Under the pieces are notes generated by a model. It did no database searches and had not been told where the DNA came from. It saw only the letters and a program-made list of their open reading frames with translations. A program made the position numbers and the translations under genes. Positions 1-8,043 of a stretch of 64,000 nucleotides of DNA are shown here, one piece after another; the stretch's first letter is position 1, and each line of letters begins with the position of its first letter. Source of the DNA: Nocardia goodfellowii (GTDB lineage Bacteria > Actinomycetota > Actinomycetes > Mycobacteriales > Mycobacteriaceae); the NCBI RefSeq assembly GCF_017875645.1, contig NZ_JAGGMR010000001.1:5518001-5582000 (forward strand), given 5' to 3'.

Positions 1-69
1 CACCCGCACCGCCAACTGGAACGGCGCACTCCCGGCCACCTCGTGATGAACATCATTCGAATTGCTCAT
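1..69 (-). CDS. N-terminal fragment of an unidentified protein, cut by the window edge
   Basis: A leftward reading frame starts with ATG at 67-69 and runs off the window after 23 codons (begins MSNSNDVHHE, ends PFQLAVRV). A hydrophobic beta-strand-like stretch soon after a short polar N-terminus resembles the opening of VOC/glyoxalase-fold proteins, but 23 residues cannot assign a family. No convincing ribosome binding site is visible. Confidence 0.35.
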   Translation of the reverse strand, partial: MSNSNDVHHEVAGSAPFQLAVRV

Positions 70-271
70 AGCCACACCATGGAGAAACCGTAACCGGATG
101 GGCCACACATCGTTTGACACTCGTTAGAAGTGGACGTGCACAATACGGTCGAGGTGCGCGGGTGACAACACGGCCGGGCGGCGGAGCCTGAGCGCGCAGG
201 CTCAGCGTCGTTGCCCCACTACCTAACTCGCCCGGTTCGTTGGGCTGCGGTTCGGTTTGCCGCGAACCATG

Positions 272-811
272 TCAGTGCGCGCCGTGTTTGGCGCGGAAGG
301 CCGCGCTCTTGGCGCGGTTGCCGCACAGCGTCATATCGCACCAGCGCCGGGTACCGCTGCGCGAGGTGTCCACGTATAGACGGGTGCACGGAGGCCGCCC
401 GCACTGCTTGATTCGGGATCTGTCAGGTCCGCCCAGGAGTTCGACGGCGGCACGCGCGATCGCGCTCAACGCGGTGGTGGGACTCCCCGTGCGCGCCACA
501 GTCGAATCGGATCGCAATGCAACGGTGGGGAGTTCACCGTCGGCGCAGTCGTTCACGATCCGGAGGTCGGCGGTGCCGAGAGGTTCGGCACGGGTAGCGG
601 CCGCCGCCAGCCGGTAGACGGCTTCGCGTAACCGCACCGCGCGCTCCAGAACAGCCTCGTCACAGCCGGAGGCCGCGTCGAGCAAGCCCGCGTCGACCAC
701 CCACTCGGCGAGATCGGCTGGTGTGCCGAGCAGTTCGACGGGTGTCGTAGACCTGTGCTGCACGGTGCCCGCGAAGTCCAGGGCGAGATTCCCGCTGACG
801 AAGGAGAACAT
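272..811 (-). CDS. CGNR zinc-finger transcriptional regulator (ABATE domain)
   Basis: A 179-residue protein with the ABATE/CGNR architecture: an N-terminal stress-sensor-like ABATE domain (about 1-125, opening MFSFVSGNLALDF) and a C-terminal CGNR zinc finger with Cys137, Cys142, Cys158 and Cys163; the last opens the CGNR signature (163-166). In this family the finger is thought to bind DNA. The frame is open further upstream, but the ATG at 811 is chosen because the family normally begins with this FSFVSGNLALD sequence and because an upstream start would run through the operators at 819-880. It is divergent from the EamA exporter at 894, suggesting that it controls both itself and that exporter. 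Confidence 0.85.
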   Translation of the reverse strand: MFSFVSGNLALDFAGTVQHRSTTPVELLGTPADLAEWVVDAGLLDAASGCDEAVLERAVRLREAVYRLAAAATRAEPLGTADLRIVNDCADGELPTVALRSDSTVARTGSPTTALSAIARAAVELLGGPDRSRIKQCGRPPCTRLYVDTSRSGTRRWCDMTLCGNRAKSAAFRAKHGAH

Positions 812-818
812 GTCTCCA

Positions 819-880
819 TAATAACCACCTTGACAGGTTATTACCCTGGCTGGCACGTTAGTAACCACCTTGGGCGGTTA
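819..880. promoter_or_regulatory. Two copies of a TAACC-N9-GGTTA operator between the CGNR regulator and the exporter
   Basis: Two nearly identical 19-bp inverted repeats lie at 822-840 (TAACCACCTTGACAGGTTA) and 862-880 (TAACCACCTTGGGCGGTTA), exactly 40 bp apart, close to four helical turns. The first extends to eight-base arms, TAATAACC (819-826) and GGTTATTA (836-843). They fill the 82-bp gap between the two divergent start codons, so they are probably the binding sites of the adjacent CGNR regulator. That assignment is inferred from position; the repeats are directly visible. Confidence 0.75.
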
Positions 881-893
881 GTGCGGAGGAGAG

Positions 894-1820
894 ATGAAGG
901 CACACTTCACTATTGCGATGCAGCCGTTGTTCGTCCTGATGTGGAGCAGTGCCTTCATCGCGGGGATCGTCGGCGTGGGCGCGGCCCCGCCGATGCTGGT
1001 GCTACTCGCGCGCTACGCCATCGCCGGCGCACTGTTGCTGCTGTACGCCTACGCGGTGGGCGCGCGGTGGCCGCGCGGAAACGAACTGCGGCACGTGGTG
1101 ATCGCTGGCCTGCTCATGCAGATCGTGCAGTACGGCGCGTTCTACACCGCGATGAGCCAGGATGTCTCGGCCGCCATCATCGCGCTGGTACAGGGCTTGA
1201 ATCCGGTGGTGATCGCGCTCTTCGCCGGATTCCTCGGCGAAACGGTCACCGCCCGCCAGTGGGCCGGATTCGGCATCGGCGGTCTCGGCGTCGCCCTCGC
1301 GGTCGCCGGCCAGGCAAGCTTCTCCGCGACCGGGCTCCTACTGTGCGTCATCGGCCTGCTCGGCTTGAGCATCGGCACCGTCTATCAGAAACGGTATGTG
1401 CCCCAGGTGGATTCGCGGGCGTCGACCGCCGTACACACGGTGGCCAGCGCACCGATCGCCGCGGTGCTGGTCATCTCGACCGGGCAATTCCAGATCTGGG
1501 ACCTGCCGCGTTTCGCCGCCTCGATGACCTGGATGGTGCTGGTCACCTCGATGGGCGCGTTCCTGCTGCTGAACGCGATGTTGCGACGCTGGGACGCCAC
1601 CCGCGTCGGCCGGTTGTTCTTCGCGACCCCCGCGGTAACCGCACTGCTGGCCTGGCTGGTAATCGATCAACCATTGCGGCCCTTGACCATTGCCGGGCTC
1701 GGCGTCGGGCTCATCGGCTTGGTGCTGGCCTCACACTCTCGAATCATCGCAGAGCGAGCGGAGTCTCAGAGTCGACGTGGGTTAGTTTCGCCGGGTTTCG
1801 CACGTAGTAGAGGCCGGTGA
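894..1820 (+). CDS. EamA-family (drug/metabolite superfamily) transporter
   Basis: A 308-residue integral membrane protein with about ten hydrophobic segments arranged as two EamA repeats (about 5-135 and 145-285), the usual size and layout of DMT exporters. Proteins of this type export small metabolites or toxic compounds; the substrate cannot be read from the sequence. The start ATG at 894 follows an AGGAGAG ribosome binding site and lies 14 bp after the second CGNR operator. The last 77 bases overlap the 3' end of the convergent sigma-factor gene, and the final 25 residues (RAESQSRRGL onward) are a polar tail atypical of the family, so the C-terminus may have been extended by drift. Confidence 0.85.
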   Translation: MKAHFTIAMQPLFVLMWSSAFIAGIVGVGAAPPMLVLLARYAIAGALLLLYAYAVGARWPRGNELRHVVIAGLLMQIVQYGAFYTAMSQDVSAAIIALVQGLNPVVIALFAGFLGETVTARQWAGFGIGGLGVALAVAGQASFSATGLLLCVIGLLGLSIGTVYQKRYVPQVDSRASTAVHTVASAPIAAVLVISTGQFQIWDLPRFAASMTWMVLVTSMGAFLLLNAMLRRWDATRVGRLFFATPAVTALLAWLVIDQPLRPLTIAGLGVGLIGLVLASHSRIIAERAESQSRRGLVSPGFARSRGR

Positions 1821-2682
1821 TACCGGCATCCTCGAGGCGAAAGACCATGACGCCGTTCATCTCTCCGTTCATACGGACAACGAGAGCGAGGCCGCCGTTG
1901 ACGACGATGGGGCGCGTGGCGACGACCACACCGGCCTTCCTGGCACCGTGGATGAGGTAGCGGGCCACCCGCTCGGCGCCGACGATCGGCTGCAGGGCGG
2001 CTCGCTTTACTCCTCCGCCGTCGGCCATCAGGACGACCTGCGGTGCCAGTACAGCGAGCAGAACCTGCGGGTCCCCGGTTTCGAGCGCACGCTGGAACGA
2101 CTCCAGCACCGCCCCGGCCTGGCTTCGGGAGACCACCATGCGCGGACGACGGGCTTCTACATGGCGGCGGGCCCGGTGGGCGATCAGGCGGGTGGCCGCG
2201 GGCGTTTTGTCGACGGCGGTCGCGATCTCGTCGTAGCCGATATCGAAGACCTCGCGCAGCACGAACACGGCGCGCTCGGTCGGCGAGAGCGTCTCGAGGA
2301 CGAGCATCAGTGCCATCGACACACTCTCGGCGAGTTCGACATCCTCGGCCACATCCGGCGCGGTGCGGATCGGCTCGGGCAGCCAGGGGCCGACGTAGGA
2401 CTCCTTGTGGCGCTGCATAGTACGCAGCCGGTTCAGCGCTTGCCGGGTCGTGATCCGAACCAGGTAGGCGCGTTGGTCGAGCACCTGCCCCACATCGACG
2501 CCGACCCATCGCAGCCAGGATTCCTGGAGAACATCTTCGGCGTCGGCCGCGGATCCGAGCATTTCGTAGGCGACCGTGAAGAGCAGGTTGCGGTGCGCGA
2601 GAAACGTTTCCGTCGCCGCGACCGTGGCGTGGTCGCCGCCGTTCCGATCCGCTGTCCGCCGCCCACCGGGCGTGGCGTTCAT
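1744..2682 (-). CDS. ECF41-group RNA polymerase sigma factor (SigJ-like) with fused SnoaL-like domain
   Basis: A 312-residue sigma factor: region 2 at about 31-85 ([20 protein letters not shown]), region 4 at about 132-178 with a helix-turn-helix, and a C-terminal NTF2/SnoaL-like domain at about 190-300. It carries the ECF41 signatures: WLPEP (100-104) in the linker, DGGG (221-224) and NPAKL (296-300). In ECF41 the C-terminal domain regulates the sigma factor in place of a separate anti-sigma. The ATG at 2682 is chosen over one at 2715 because GGAG sits 8 bases upstream. It lies downstream of a FAD oxidoreductase, one of the COE partner classes known for ECF41, and probably forms an operon with it. 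The 3' end overlaps the convergent EamA gene. Confidence 0.9.
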   Translation of the reverse strand: MNATPGGRRTADRNGGDHATVAATETFLAHRNLLFTVAYEMLGSAADAEDVLQESWLRWVGVDVGQVLDQRAYLVRITTRQALNRLRTMQRHKESYVGPWLPEPIRTAPDVAEDVELAESVSMALMLVLETLSPTERAVFVLREVFDIGYDEIATAVDKTPAATRLIAHRARRHVEARRPRMVVSRSQAGAVLESFQRALETGDPQVLLAVLAPQVVLMADGGGVKRAALQPIVGAERVARYLIHGARKAGVVVATRPIVVNGGLALVVRMNGEMNGVMVFRLEDAGITGLYYVRNPAKLTHVDSETPLALR

Positions 2683-2725
2683 GGTGTCCTCTCCAGTCGT
2701 CGCCAGGTATTCCATGCAAGTTTTT

Positions 2726-2757
2726 GCGCGGCGGCGTCCGCGGGGGCGCCGCCGCGC
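2726..2757 (-). other. Strong GC hairpin between the oxidoreductase and sigma-factor genes
   Basis: GCGCGGCGGCG (2726-2736) and CGCCGCCGCGC (2747-2757) form a perfect 11-bp stem with a 10-base loop in the gap between the two operon genes. On the transcribed strand the stem is followed by A5, not a U-run, so it does not look like a classic intrinsic terminator. It could stop part of the transcripts, stabilise the upstream mRNA or mark a processing point. I cannot choose between these. Confidence 0.5.
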
Positions 2758-2808
2758 AGGGCTGGTCGAATCATCGTCGCCCTGCGCGACGTTGGCATTA
2801 TCGGTGTC

Positions 2809-3999
2809 CTACGCAACCGATGCGGCCGCGTTGTCGCGCCGGGCCCGCAGTAGGGCAGGCCGGTGCTTGCCGTCCTTGAACCAATGGTGTGAGCCGGGTT
2901 TACGCGCCTCGGTCGCCAAGTGCTTGATGCCCGCTTCGCAGGCGAATTCCTTGAGCTTCTTGCCCGCGAATCCGCTGAAGTACAGGCGCATGGCGGTCTC
3001 ATCCTTGTGGCCGAGCTGGTAGATCCCGGCATCCCGGCCCAAGCTGAGGCACATGGCGGGGAACGACAGGTCGACCGGCGCGGGCTGCTCACCCGCGATC
3101 CGGTGCAGCAGGGTGTCGGCAGCGTGCGCTCCCAAGCAGTAGGCGACGTAGGCGCTCATCCGGAACGGCAAGTCCGACGGTGCCGACGAGTCGCCCGCCG
3201 CGACGATCCGCTCGTCGTCGACGCTGGTCAGTGTCTCGTCGGTGAGTAGCCGCCCGGCGGCATCGGTGCTCAGCCCGCTCCGGCTGGCCAGGTCGGGCAC
3301 ACCGAAGCCCGCCGTCCAGACTGTGACCGCACTCGCCATAGTCCTGCCGTCACCGAGCTCCACAGCCTCGGCTGTCACCGCGGTAACAGCCGAGTCGGAG
3401 CCTTCTATGACGGTCACTCCGAGTTCGGCGAGGTATTTGCGCGCTGTGCGCCGCGCCTTGGGGTGCAGGTACGGAACCAGTGCACCGCCGCACACCAAGG
3501 TGACCGGCCGTCCCTGATCGGCCAGCTCGGCCGCGGTCTCGATCCCGGTCGGTCCACCCCCGATCACCGTCACCGCCGCGGTCTTGGGCGTATCGAGGAG
3601 CACTGACCGGAGCCGTTGCGCCGCCTCCAAAGTCGCGACGGGGTAAGCGAATTCGGCCGCGCCAGGTACCCGCGGCGCGGAACTGCCGCTGCCGACCGCG
3701 TAAATCAGGTAGTCGTAGCCGACCGTGCCGCCCTCGGCCAGTATCACTCTGCGCTCGGCCGCATCAATCCGTGTGACACTGTCGACCACCAGCCGGACAC
3801 TCTCGGCCAGGATGTTCTGATAATCGACGACCGCATCATGGGTTTCGCTGACGAGCTGATGTAAGCGCAGGCGCGGGACGAAGGCCGGGCGGGGATTGAT
3901 CAAAGTCACCGTCACGTCCGCACGCTGCGTCAGGCGGTTGGCCGCCATAACGCCGGCGTATCCGCCACCGATAACAACGATCTCGTACTTGTTGCTCAT
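2809..3999 (-). CDS. NAD(P)/FAD-dependent oxidoreductase (NDH-2-like), ECF41 partner
   Basis: A 396-residue pyridine-nucleotide-disulfide-type flavoprotein. The FAD Rossmann motif IGGGYAG is at 10-16, the NAD(P)H motif GGGPTG at 147-152, and the second FAD contact (AAGDSS) is near 290. Overall layout and length resemble type II NADH dehydrogenases and FSP1/AIF-like oxidoreductases; the electron acceptor is unknown. The ATG at 3999 follows an AAGGAATCC Shine-Dalgarno. It is the first gene of a two-gene unit with the ECF41 sigma factor. Oxidoreductases are among the enzymes conserved beside ECF41 sigma factors, and a TGTCACA box lies upstream, so it is probably transcribed by that sigma factor. 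Confidence 0.85.
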   Translation of the reverse strand: MSNKYEIVVIGGGYAGVMAANRLTQRADVTVTLINPRPAFVPRLRLHQLVSETHDAVVDYQNILAESVRLVVDSVTRIDAAERRVILAEGGTVGYDYLIYAVGSGSSAPRVPGAAEFAYPVATLEAAQRLRSVLLDTPKTAAVTVIGGGPTGIETAAELADQGRPVTLVCGGALVPYLHPKARRTARKYLAELGVTVIEGSDSAVTAVTAEAVELGDGRTMASAVTVWTAGFGVPDLASRSGLSTDAAGRLLTDETLTSVDDERIVAAGDSSAPSDLPFRMSAYVAYCLGAHAADTLLHRIAGEQPAPVDLSFPAMCLSLGRDAGIYQLGHKDETAMRLYFSGFAGKKLKEFACEAGIKHLATEARKPGSHHWFKDGKHRPALLRARRDNAAASVA

Positions 4000-4045
4000 G
4001 CTGGATTCCTTGTTCGAGGAACGGTTCAGGCACAAGACACCGCAT

Positions 4046-4073
4046 GAGCCGAAAGTGTTTCATTCATGTGACA
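4046..4073 (-). promoter_or_regulatory. Candidate ECF41-type promoter of the oxidoreductase-sigma unit
   Basis: Read leftward, an exact TGTCACA lies at 4073-4067, the -35 sequence reported for ECF41 promoters (TGTCACA with a CGTC -10). The expected -10 position 16-18 bases on reads GGCTCATG rather than CGTC, so only half of the promoter is convincing. It sits about 70 bp before the oxidoreductase start. Confidence 0.45.
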
Positions 4074-4378
4074 CAGCTCACTTAGCTGGAGTTGAGTCGG
4101 TATGCCCGGCACTCACCGACCACCATCTGCTGGCACCGCCACCCCACACCGGCCCGCCCGCGTGCTCATGCAAGCGACCGACGCAGCGACCTCATGCACG
4201 AGTAGGGACACACGGGCCGTTCATGTCGGCCGGGCCTACGCCAGGGCTGGATGTTCGAAAATGCTGGATGCCTTTGTTCTTCAGGGTCCGGCAGGTTGGT
4301 CGGCTCAGCGCCTCATGACGAGAGGTCGGCGTGGCCGCTTTCGTTGCCTCGCCGACGTCCCGGTTCGTATGCGACGAC

Positions 4379-5029
4379 CTACTGGGGCAGCGAATTCGCC
4401 GGTATCTGATCGTTGACCAGATTGAACACAGTGCGTGTCGGACGGCCGCCGAACAACTGGGCGATGATGATCGCGGCGGTGGCTTCCAGGTACTGCGCAT
4501 GCCGCAGATCGCCGGTCGGCAGTGGAACGCCACCGACGTCCGCGATGAGCCTGGTAGCGACCCCCAGCGCTGTCGGATTGTCGCCACAGAAGGGCACGCT
4601 GAGCGGGCGGCCGTCGAAAGTCATTGTCGGCATGCGCCATACATCGGCGTGGCAGAGGTTGAAAGCCTTGACCACGTGCCCGCCGGTCCTTTTCGCGATG
4701 TGCTGCGCCATCGACGTGCCCGGTGGGGTCGTGAGAGTGAAGTCCTTGATTTCGACCGGGTTGTTGCAGTCGAGGATGGGCTTATCGTCCAGGCCGTCGC
4801 CGATCCGGTCGAGGGTGTAGTCCATACCTTGATACAGCACCGCGATCAGAGCAGCCTCGGCGTGGTGCGCCGCCTCGGCGAAGCTGCCTACTTGTGCGTT
4901 CAGACGTTCCGCCAAGGCAGCGGCCTTCTCGGGAGAGCGACCGGTAATCATCAGGTCGTGCCCGTGTGCGGCCCATTTCGTGCCCAGAGCCTCGGCCATA
5001 TTGCCGGCTCCGAAGATCGAGATTCTCAT
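4379..5029 (-). CDS. NADPH-dependent F420 reductase-like Rossmann protein
   Basis: A 216-residue single Rossmann-fold protein. The dinucleotide motif FGAGNMAEALG is near the N-terminus (6-16), followed by TGRSPEKA at the end of beta-2, suggesting NADP(H). The later VVKAFN segment and the size match the F420_oxidored/NADPH:F420 oxidoreductase-like family, whose actinobacterial members hand hydride between NADPH and F420 or related substrates. It starts 56 bp after the HxlR gene stop, on the same strand, so the two are probably co-transcribed and the regulator may respond to the enzyme's substrate. Confidence 0.75.
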   Translation of the reverse strand: MRISIFGAGNMAEALGTKWAAHGHDLMITGRSPEKAAALAERLNAQVGSFAEAAHHAEAALIAVLYQGMDYTLDRIGDGLDDKPILDCNNPVEIKDFTLTTPPGTSMAQHIAKRTGGHVVKAFNLCHADVWRMPTMTFDGRPLSVPFCGDNPTALGVATRLIADVGGVPLPTGDLRHAQYLEATAAIIIAQLFGGRPTRTVFNLVNDQIPANSLPQ

Positions 5030-5085
5030 GCCGTCGAAGGTAGGAAGCCGTGGGGCACCAGCCGGTGCCCCACGGCAGATCAGGC

Positions 5086-5424
5086 TTACGGCTCGGATGC
5101 CAGTTCCTCGGCATGTTCCTCCGCCCAGCGCGCGAGTAACGACACCGGTTCGAGCAGGCTCTTGCCGAGCGGGGTGAGGCTGTATTCCGTCCCGGGTGGG
5201 GCGGTGGCCAAAGTGCGACGCTCGACCAGCCGGGACGCCTCCAGCCTGCGCAGGGTCTGCGTCAGCATCTTGTTGCTGATACCCCCGATGCGATCACGCA
5301 ACTCGCTGTAGCGCTGCGGTCCCGAACCGAGTCCGAAAATCACCACGACAGACCACGTGTCGGCCACAAGAGCCAGCGTGGTCCGCGCCGGACAATCGGC
5401 GAGGAAGACGTCGTATTCGCTCAC
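5086..5424 (-). CDS. HxlR-family winged-helix transcriptional regulator
   Basis: A 112-residue HxlR regulator with the family hallmarks: an early cysteine (DCPART), a core LVADTWSVVVIFGLG helix, YSELRDRIGGISNKML as the recognition region and the LTPLG wing-end sequence. HxlR proteins bind DNA as dimers and often sense reactive electrophiles or redox change. It is the first gene of a leftward pair with the reductase-like gene below it. A second HxlR regulator at 28113-28511 has the same association with a Rossmann reductase. Confidence 0.85.
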   Translation of the reverse strand: MSEYDVFLADCPARTTLALVADTWSVVVIFGLGSGPQRYSELRDRIGGISNKMLTQTLRRLEASRLVERRTLATAPPGTEYSLTPLGKSLLEPVSLLARWAEEHAEELASEP

Positions 5425-5817
5425 GACACAGTCCGTTCACTCCGTTGACCGCCCCGGCGGCCGCCCGACAGCACGCTCATGAATCCATTCGGCCCCGCTG
5501 ACACCCAGCAGCTCGCCGCGACGAACATTGTTGCAATCACGATACCGGCGTGCGGCGACGCCTCCTGTCGCGTCAGCTGGTCGTGGCCGATTCGGTTGTC
5601 GGTGCGTCCGCCCGGCCTCTGATCAGCTCGGCCGATTGAGCGGATCAGGTGACGCTCATCGGCATTTCTGGTGCCTTGCCGATACTAAGATGATCTGTGC
5701 CCGTTTACTTTTCGCAGTCACACACTGAGGCACCCAGATTGCACGGGTCGTGCCAACACAGGATGTGCGCCGTGCGCCCCGTCGACGCCATGGGCGATCA
5801 AGTAGACAGTGGTCGAG
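5425..5817. other. Gene-free stretch
   Basis: I see no convincing gene in this 393-bp gap between the HxlR start and the 3' end of the kinase-like gene. Short open frames lack ribosome binding sites and protein-like composition. The right half is less GC-rich than the surroundings. The HxlR promoter must be in the left part, but no clear operator was recognised. Confidence 0.4.
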
Positions 5818-6477
5818 TCAGTGTGCGGAGTGGGCATGTTGCGGGTCGATGATGCGCGGCTGGTCGAATCGAGTGTTGTCGATGACGATGTCAGCTCGGG
5901 TCCATGGCTGCGACCGCGCGAAGTACAGACGCTGACCGTCGACGTAGCGCCGCATCGTCTGATGCTTGGGGTCCGGGTGAGTGCCATCGCGTCCGGCCAT
6001 CCGCCGCGCGGTCACCTCGAACGGCACGTCCAGAAAAATAGACATATCCCAGAGGTCGGCGAGTTCGTCTCGATGTAGGAACATACCCTCGACAATGACC
6101 ACAGCGTTGCGCGGTGCGAGACCAGCAATCGGACAGACGATGGTGTCGGTGGCAGGGTCGTAGGAAGCGGTGCGATACCAGCCATCACCGCCGGGCCGTA
6201 GCGGATCGAGGGCGTCACGGCGCAAAGCGCGGTAGTTATAGGAATCGAGCCAGAAGCCTTGTGGTGACTGCCTGCCCCGCGCGTGCCGGATCGCGGACGG
6301 GTTCAGGAAATCGTCGGCGTGCAGCACGATGACGGCCCGAGTGTGAAGCCGCTTCACCAATTCGTTGGTGAACGTGGTCTTTCCGCTGCCGTCGATGCCA
6401 TCAACAGCGACAAGCACGCGGTCGACCGCAGCGTTCTTCAATATCCGTGCGGTGATCGTTTGAAAAACATCGACCAT
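5818..6477 (-). CDS. Uridine kinase-like P-loop NTPase
   Basis: A 219-residue P-loop kinase. The Walker A motif GIDGSGKTTF is near residue 27, HADDFLN follows the second strand as in uridine/phosphoribulokinase-like enzymes, and VVIVEGMFLHRDEL is the family's third conserved block. It ends with an RRYVDGQRLYF helix and a DNTRFDQP tail. It most resembles uncharacterised uridine-kinase-like proteins of actinobacteria. Substrate not determined; nucleoside phosphorylation is the family default. The ATG at 6477 (MVDVFQ) is preferred to one at 6504. It stands alone. Confidence 0.75.
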   Translation of the reverse strand: MVDVFQTITARILKNAAVDRVLVAVDGIDGSGKTTFTNELVKRLHTRAVIVLHADDFLNPSAIRHARGRQSPQGFWLDSYNYRALRRDALDPLRPGGDGWYRTASYDPATDTIVCPIAGLAPRNAVVIVEGMFLHRDELADLWDMSIFLDVPFEVTARRMAGRDGTHPDPKHQTMRRYVDGQRLYFARSQPWTRADIVIDNTRFDQPRIIDPQHAHSAH

Positions 6478-6970
6478 CCAATAAGTATCGGCGTGTGGGC
6501 GCACTCTGTCGGGGACGCGATCGATGAGCGCGATCGGAACGGGGTCTACCGCGCTGCCTTCCGTGTAGCGAAGTACCAGTTGGCCTGCCCCACCAGCTGT
6601 CTAGTGTTCGTCCAGGAAGATTGATGCGGTCATTCAGGGGTGGGGTTGATCAAGCGTTCACTGCCCGAGTAGGCGGAGTATCTCTGCTGTGCCTGCCGTC
6701 GGACGCATCTCACAAGCTCTTGTGGGTCTTCCCGCCGAAGGGCTCGGCTCCGGCCTCCAAGAGTGCCTGGACACATCGCGGGCGATGCCCTCGTGTCTGT
6801 CCTGGGCGGTCGTGCGTCGACCGCTCTGACGTGCCGCGCCCACGTGAGCACTGCGACCGGCCGCGCGCCGCAGTGCTCACTTCCCGCCAACGGGCATCAG
6901 GTACTCCGGCACTGGCCATAGTTTTCACCCCGGAGGGGTCTGGAGTGCGCGCCTGCCGCCGAAAGAGATG
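6478..6970. other. Stretch with no intact gene, containing ankyrin remnants
   Basis: No intact gene is recognisable in this 493-bp interval. Its centre holds two out-of-frame ankyrin-like fragments, listed separately. The remaining open frames are arginine-rich and look like antisense or chance translations. Confidence 0.4.
6658..6790 (-). pseudogene. Ankyrin-repeat remnant, broken by a frameshift
   Basis: Reading leftward, one frame gives VQALLEAGAEPFGGKTHKSL and then stops. Shifting frame at that point gives ACEMRPTAGTAEILRLLGQ followed by a stop at 6658-6660. Joined, they reproduce the helix-loop-helix of a terminal ankyrin repeat (LLEAGA-P, then the TAEILRLL helix). No start codon or further repeat is visible, so this is probably the decayed 3' end of an ankyrin protein gene. 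Confidence 0.4.
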
Positions 6971-7474
6971 TCAGTAGGCGGCGTTGACTCCGTACTCCGC
7001 CTGGGCGCGTGTGAAGCCGTCGTACACCAACTGATCGATCAGTCCGGACCGAGAGAACGAGGTGTACTCCAGGTACTGCTCGGCGCTCTTTGCCGCCTGC
7101 TCGTTCCAGTCCACATTCAAGCTGTCCACCGCGAACGTAGCGTCTGCGGTGGAGAAGTCTTCGTACTCGAGCTGGTGGATCAGACCGCTGCGGGAGAAAG
7201 CAGAGTAGTCGAGGTACTGCTGGGCAGACCGGATGGCGTTGCGCTGACCGGAGGTGATGTCTCCCTCGGCCGGGACGAATTCAACCGCGAGTGTCGAGAC
7301 AGGCGCCGCGATATCCGGCCGAGCGACGTCGGCCGCTGCCTGAGCGCTGTTCCATGCGGGTGTCGCCACGGCGAGGGCCAGCACCGGGGCGCCGACCAGC
7401 CACACCCATTTCTTCTGCTTCTTCGGCGCGGCCAACAGGTAGCTGGGCTGAGGGGCGAGGAACGGCTCGGTCAT
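6971..7474 (-). CDS. Membrane-anchored protein with two tandem Ltp (host cell surface-exposed lipoprotein) domains
   Basis: A 167-residue protein: a short cytoplasmic N-terminus with a lysine cluster (18-22), one transmembrane or uncleaved signal segment (about 23-41), a linker, then two tandem Ltp domains (about 75-120 and 123-167). Each repeats SA-QYL-Y--FSRSGLI-QL-Y--F. The domain was first described in a Streptococcus thermophilus prophage lipoprotein that blocks superinfection, and it is common in actinobacterial surface proteins of unknown role. No lipobox cysteine is present, so anchoring is by the hydrophobic segment. The ATG at 7474 follows AAGGAGCACCAG, which fixes the start; an upstream extension of the frame is not protein-like. 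Confidence 0.8.
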   Translation of the reverse strand: MTEPFLAPQPSYLLAAPKKQKKWVWLVGAPVLALAVATPAWNSAQAAADVARPDIAAPVSTLAVEFVPAEGDITSGQRNAIRSAQQYLDYSAFSRSGLIHQLEYEDFSTADATFAVDSLNVDWNEQAAKSAEQYLEYTSFSRSGLIDQLVYDGFTRAQAEYGVNAAY

Positions 7475-8043
7475 CTGGTGCTCCTTGAAGAAGGTGTGTC
7501 GTCGCCGACGCGTCCCGCAGATGCGAGAACAGGTCAGGATGTCACAGCCCACCGACACTGATGGAATGTGGCTCCCGGCAAGCAGATTGGATTGTTTCGC
7601 AAGGGGCGAATCTTTCGGTCCCGCGCGTAAGGTTCGCTGGTTGCCGCAGCCGATGGCGGGCCTGGCCCGCCAGGTGCTGCCGGGCAGGTCCGAGGTGCTG
7701 CCCGGCCTTTCATTGTGGCGGTGCGCCCGAAGGCGGTGCACTCTGCCCGTCCCGGAATCACCTGATCGGCGAGCCCGGCCAGCCGCTGTCATGTTTTGTT
7801 TCGGCGTCTCGCCCGTGCGCACCGGCATTTGTAGTTGATACGCAGTGAATTCGACCGCTGACCGAGCACTCAGCGGTGTGAGCGAGCAGCGCTGGCGCTC
7901 GGCAGACGCTCGTGCTCACCCTGGTGCGGCTTCAGTTTCGCTGCATGAGAACAGGGTCGGGGGACACAATGATCGACGGGCTCGTGCCGAGCGCCTGTTC
8001 TCCGAGATAGTCGGCTGCATCCAATGCACAAGGAGCTCTCGAG
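7475..8043. other. Gene-free stretch with a direct repeat and a GC hairpin
   Basis: No convincing gene in 569 bp. AGGTGCTGCC occurs twice (7672-7681 and 7693-7702), and CCGGGCAG (7680-7687) pairs with CTGCCCGG (7698-7705) across a 10-base loop, followed by CCTTTCATT. The hairpin could be a weak rightward terminator, but no rightward gene lies before it. Confidence 0.35.

Noticed and set aside
2726..2757. Considered as an intrinsic terminator
   Set aside because: The transcribed strand shows a run of A after the stem, not U, and the sigma gene follows on the same strand. Kept as a hairpin of unknown role.
7680..7705. GC hairpin considered as a rightward terminator
   Set aside because: No rightward gene precedes it, and the T-rich tail is short.
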